Assembly (NCBI GenBank): GCA_937967325.1
Contig: CALBSQ010000383.1
Location: 1-6,065, forward strand
Reading direction: 5' to 3'
DNA length: 6,065 nt
From: an uncultured Chloroflexota bacterium
GTDB taxonomy: Bacteria; Chloroflexota; UBA4733
How positions within the stretch are numbered: position 1 is the first letter of the stretch; each line of letters opens with the position of its first letter. The translations under genes were made by a program, and so were the position numbers. Of this stretch, positions 5,562 through 6,065 are shown in pieces. A model generated the notes under the pieces. It was not told the DNA's origin, made no database searches, and saw only the letters and a program-made list of their open reading frames with translations.

Positions 5562-6065
5562 TTACTCCTCGTTGCTCCCGACAGTTGCCACCGCGAAGGC
5601 TGAGATACCCTCTTCTCGCCCTTCGGGGCCAAGCCGCTCGTTCGTCGTTGCCTTGACACTGATACAGTCTACGCTAACCTCGAGGTCCGCGGCGATGCAG
5701 GCGCGCATCGCCGCGATGTGCGGCCCGAGCTTCGGGCGCTCGGCGATCACTGTTGCATCCACGTTCCTAGTTGCGTATCCGGCCGACTTCAGCTTCGCAC
5801 GCACCTGGTGGAGCAAAGCGCGGCTATCAGCCCCTTGGTAGGCCGGATCGCTGGGCGGGAAGTGCCGCCCGATGTCGCCCAGCGCCGCCGCGCCCAGCAG
5901 CGCATCCATGATGGCGTGCAGTAACACATCCGCGTCGGAATGCCCTTCCAGACCGCGCTCGTGCACCAGTGGCACCCCGCCCAAGACGAGCCGGCGGCCC
6001 GCCACCAGCCGGTGAACGTCGTAGCCAATGCCGACGCGAGGGGGCCGGGGGGCAGGGGACCGGGC
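5562..6065 (-). CDS. ispF: 2-C-methyl-D-erythritol 2,4-cyclodiphosphate synthase (5' end outside window)
   Basis: IspF cyclises CDP-methylerythritol 2-phosphate to MEcPP with release of CMP, a step of the MEP isoprenoid pathway. The reading frame is open from the window edge. The family start is seen as RVGIGYDVHRL (codons at 6006-6038) with the Asp and His metal ligands of the DVH motif. Then come LVLGGVPL, EGHSDADVLLHAIMDALLGA with the third metal ligand His, LGDIGRHFPPSDP, NVDATVIAERPKL and SVKATTNERLGPEGREEGISAFAV. The C terminus is complete. No ATG, GTG or TTG occurs in frame at the usual IspF start: ten residues, ARSPAPRPPR, precede VGIGYDVH up to the edge. So the protein has either a Pro-rich N-terminal extension or an upstream IspD domain (an IspDF fusion); the window cannot decide. 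cysS follows after 6 nt. Confidence 0.95.
   Translation of the reverse strand, partial: ARSPAPRPPRVGIGYDVHRLVAGRRLVLGGVPLVHERGLEGHSDADVLLHAIMDALLGAAALGDIGRHFPPSDPAYQGADSRALLHQVRAKLKSAGYATRNVDATVIAERPKLGPHIAAMRACIAADLEVSVDCISVKATTNERLGPEGREEGISAFAVATVGSNEE
5565..5570 (-). promoter_or_regulatory. Ribosome binding site of cysS within the end of ispF
   Basis: The minus-strand sequence GAGGAG lies 9 nt before the GTG start of cysS. It doubles as the last two sense codons (Glu-Glu) of ispF, just before its TAA. This fixes the GTG as the cysS start and suggests coupled translation of the two genes. Confidence 0.8.
6040..6064 (+). other. G-run cluster fitting a G-quadruplex motif, in the ispF 5' region
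   Basis: On the plus strand runs of 5, 6, 4 and 3 G are separated by CC, CA and ACC. This satisfies the common G3+N1-7 quadruplex pattern. It lies on the strand opposite to the ispF coding strand and encodes the Pro/Arg/Ala-rich stretch before VGIGYDVH. The left window edge carries a related C-run on the plus strand. It may be functional, or simply low-complexity DNA where an assembly ended. Confidence 0.5.

Noticed and set aside
4542..5603. Long plus-strand open frame (353 codons) opposite cysS
   Set aside because: It covers the conserved CysRS catalytic domain on the other strand, has no recognisable motif, and is best explained as a shadow of codon bias.

Overview
This window is a compact run of housekeeping genes, all on the minus strand. 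In transcription order (right to left) they are ispF (open at the right edge), cysS, rlmB, sucA and sucB (open at the left edge). High GC content, GTG starts on sucA and cysS, a stand-alone 2-oxoglutarate dehydrogenase E1 (not the actinobacterial E1-acyltransferase fusion) and the ispF-cysS-rlmB order suggest a high-GC bacterium, perhaps of the Chloroflexota. The phylum is an inference from impression only; no marker here settles it.

Right part (4074-6065): ispF of the MEP isoprenoid pathway is followed after 6 nt by cysS, whose Shine-Dalgarno sequence lies in the last two sense codons of ispF. The ispF frame stays open to the window edge through a proline-rich stretch, so its start is outside the window. 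The CysRS keeps all four zinc ligands but has a degenerate KMSKS loop.

Middle (3188-4073): a 147-148 nt gap, the longest between genes here, separates cysS from rlmB (23S rRNA 2'-O-methyltransferase). It is the most interesting stretch. Two arrays of a CTGAnnn heptamer lie in opposite orientation at its two ends and can pair as an 18-bp stem. One array supplies the rlmB start codon. A short ORF inside the gap is in the same frame as rlmB and is cut off from it by one TGA created by the repeats. Removing three heptamers (21 nt) would fuse the two into one reading frame. This looks like a repeat expansion that detached the N-terminal tail of RlmB, or a leader-ORF arrangement.

Left part (1-3187): sucA (E1) and sucB (E2, lipoyl domain only visible) overlap by 11 nt and encode successive components of the 2-oxoglutarate dehydrogenase complex of the TCA cycle. 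There is a 58-nt gap between rlmB and sucA. No rho-independent terminator or convincing promoter was seen anywhere, so read-through across the five genes is possible.

I found no mobile-element gene, CRISPR array, RNA gene or obviously new multi-gene system. Both window ends are G/C-run low-complexity sequence, which could mean that the window is a contig that stopped at hard-to-assemble repeats.
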